Assembly (NCBI GenBank): GCA_050743385.1
Contig: JBOGFJ010000244.1
Coordinates: 1-23,208, forward strand
Reading direction: 5' to 3'
From: JACDBD01 sp050743385
GTDB lineage: Bacteria; Actinomycetota; Acidimicrobiia; IMCC26256; JACDBD01
Length of the DNA: 23,208 nucleotides
Shown here: in pieces, positions 22,006 to 23,208 of the stretch
How positions within the stretch are numbered: the first letter of the stretch is position 1
How the letters are laid out: each line of letters opens with the position of its first letter
The notes under the pieces: model-generated
Databases searched by the model: none
What the model was told of the DNA's origin: nothing
What the model saw: the letters and a program-made list of their open reading frames with translations, nothing else
Program-made: the position numbers and the translations under genes

Positions 22006-23208
22006 TCAGCCGTCGGCGACCGCGAGGAGGCAGCGGCAGCCGGGATGCGCGGGTGGGAACGGCTGACCCGTCGGGAACGGCGCGCCGCGTGCTGTGGGCT
22101 CCAGCGCGTTGTCGTCGCAATCAGGGCACCGCGATCCCGCGGCCGGCACCCAACGCAGCAGTGCGCCTTCCGGCGCGGCGTCGTACACCCCGCGTGTGTA
22201 GGCCGTCGCGAGCGCATCGCCGACCCGAGACTCGAGCTCCTGCGACCGCCACTCGCGGTACCGCGCACCGACGCGCGACGTCATCTCGGCGACGCGATCG
22301 GGCCCGTCGCTCGGGACGTCGTCGAGCGTCGACAGCAGGCGCTCGCGGAATGGCGTCACGAGCATCTCTGCCAGCCCGCTCACCAGCCGGCGGGGAGCGC
22401 CGGTGCTGGCGCCACCACCCTCGTGGGAGCTGCGCCCGCCGCCGTAGGCGGCGTCGATGGCGGGTTCGAGCACGTCGGCCCAGTCTGTGACCTGGACGCT
22501 GAGCGGGACGAGCAGCTCGTCGGCCGTGCTCCGGCCCTTCTGGCGGCGCAGCCGGTCGAGCAGCTCGTTCTGCTCGTCTTGGAGCGCGCGCTTGCCGCGG
22601 CGCACGAGCTCGGCGTACACCGGCTCGAGGAGGTCGTCGCGCCGCGCGAGCAGCAGCACGTCTTCCTCCTCGCGTGCGTCCGCGTCTGGCTCTTCCGGCT
22701 CGTCTTCCGGTCGCGCTCGCTCCGGCGCGTCCGTGACCGCCGGCGCCGGCTCGGGTTCGGGCGCGGGCTCGGCTTCCGGTTCGGTCGCGAGCACGGCACG
22801 GGCGTGGTCGACGGCGACGGAGCGGTCGGCGCGGATGCGGGCGAACAGCTCTTCCACCTGGGGCCGCACCGACACGGCCGGCTCCTCGTCGACGCCCCGC
22901 TCGGCGTCGGCCTCCTGCATGCCTTCGGCCGGCGGCGCCTCGCTCCCCGCGGCCTCGGCCGCTTCCGTCTCCTCGGTCCCTCCGGTCTCCTCGTCGTCCT
23001 GCTGGTCTTCGTCCTGTTGCTCTTCGTCCGGCTGGTCTTCGTCCCGTTGCTCTTCGTCCGCCTGCGCTTCCGGCGCGGGCTCCACTTCCTCTTCGTCCTC
23101 GTCCTCTTGTTCCTCTTGCTCCTCGTCGTCGAGCGCGACCTCGAGCTCGATCAGCTCGGGCTCGGCTTCCGGGCCGGGCCGGGCGGACTCGTCGAACGTT
23201 GCCAGCGC
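22006..23208 (-). CDS. Acidic protein with C-terminal MuF-like cysteine motif (partial, N-terminus beyond window)
   Basis: The frame is open to the right edge, so the start is outside; 400 residues are visible. The N-terminal part is extremely rich in Glu, Asp, Gln and Pro, including a 10-residue repeat (DEEQRDEDQP, DEEQQDEDQQ) and a Pro/Glu stretch. A charged helical region follows (LARRDDLLEPVYAELVRRGK, then ALQDEQNELLDRLRRQKG), with a Gly/Ser loop at about 280. The C-terminus has W-x5-G-x-RCPDCDDNAL followed by FPPAHPGCRCLL. This Cys pair plus HPGCRC arrangement is like that of phage Mu gpF (MuF) minor head proteins. No other phage gene is present, so this is probably a cellular family using that fold. 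Function is unknown. UPF0182 follows after 44 bases. Confidence 0.75.
   Translation of the reverse strand, partial: ALATFDESARPGPEAEPELIELEVALDDEEQEEQEDEDEEEVEPAPEAQADEEQRDEDQPDEEQQDEDQQDDEETGGTEETEAAEAAGSEAPPAEGMQEADAERGVDEEPAVSVRPQVEELFARIRADRSVAVDHARAVLATEPEAEPAPEPEPAPAVTDAPERARPEDEPEEPDADAREEEDVLLLARRDDLLEPVYAELVRRGKRALQDEQNELLDRLRRQKGRSTADELLVPLSVQVTDWADVLEPAIDAAYGGGRSSHEGGGASTGAPRRLVSGLAEMLVTPFRERLLSTLDDVPSDGPDRVAEMTSRVGARYREWRSQELESRVGDALATAYTRGVYDAAPEGALLRWVPAAGSRCPDCDDNALEPTARGAPFPTGQPFPPAHPGCRCLLAVADG
23001..23060. repeat. 30-bp tandem repeat in the acidic gene
   Basis: Two adjacent 30-base units (23001-23030 and 23031-23060) differ at only a few positions and code on the minus strand for the acidic decapeptides DEEQRDEDQP and DEEQQDEDQQ. 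The period is a multiple of three, so copy number can vary without breaking the frame. Confidence 0.7.

Noticed and set aside
19928..22066. Long plus-strand open frame (712 codons) opposite UPF0182
   Set aside because: It is antisense to a clear family protein. Its composition (Val, Arg, Asp, His rich, no domains) is what high-GC third positions produce on the opposite strand.

Overview
The window is a chromosomal segment of a high-GC actinobacterium. It is most likely from the class Acidimicrobiia or a close relative. Pointers are the very GC-rich third codon positions, Thr-rich linkers in secreted proteins (TTTTT, LPPTTTTLP), an UPF0182 membrane protein, an actinobacterial-type SUF gene set and a mycobacterial-type ergothioneine (egt) cluster. 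I see no phage structural block, transposase, tRNA, rRNA or CRISPR array, and no gene-free stretch longer than about 210 bases.

Layout. Bases 1-502 (minus) hold part of an osmoprotectant-type (OpuC-like) ABC permease. It is followed by two head-to-head GT4 glycosyltransferases (549-1715 minus, 1714-2856 plus) whose start codons overlap on one CATG. Next is an OpuC/ProV-type ABC ATPase with C-terminal CBS-like repeats (2951-4162), then egtA, egtB, egtC and egtD (4247-8589), packed like one operon. A second plus-strand operon, sufC-sufS-sufU (8643-11248), starts right after egtD from its own promoter. It ends at a hairpin. A 58-residue orphan ORF follows, and then a minus-strand pair of a luciferase-like flavin oxidoreductase and an alpha/beta hydrolase under a 16-bp palindromic operator. 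Next come a secreted L,D-transpeptidase (plus) and the other half of the SUF system on the minus strand: sufB, sufD, a Rieske ferredoxin and a second sufC (18864 down to 14827). The window closes with UPF0182 (minus) and the C-terminal part of an acidic protein with a MuF-like cysteine motif (minus, running off the right edge).

How the genes fit together. EgtA makes gamma-glutamylcysteine, EgtD trimethylates histidine to hercynine, EgtB joins the two by oxygen-dependent sulfoxide formation and EgtC removes the glutamate. The C-S lyase EgtE is not in the window. SufS/SufU mobilise cysteine sulfur, and SufB, SufD and SufC assemble Fe-S clusters. The usual actinobacterial order B-D-Rieske-C-S-U is split here into two oppositely oriented operons, with a sufC paralogue at each break end. 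Both suf promoters carry the same extended palindrome, GATT-N3-ACTA-N6-TAGT followed by AATC, which predicts one common (SufR/Rrf2-like) regulator that is not encoded here.

Most notable structures: (1) the shared suf operator; (2) a 55-bp nested palindrome lying in frame inside egtB and coding an interdomain insert; (3) a second nested palindrome between the Rieske gene and sufC, inside a 27-residue ORF coupled at both ends; (4) an OpuC-type transporter next to ergothioneine synthesis, which resembles in type the known ergothioneine importers.
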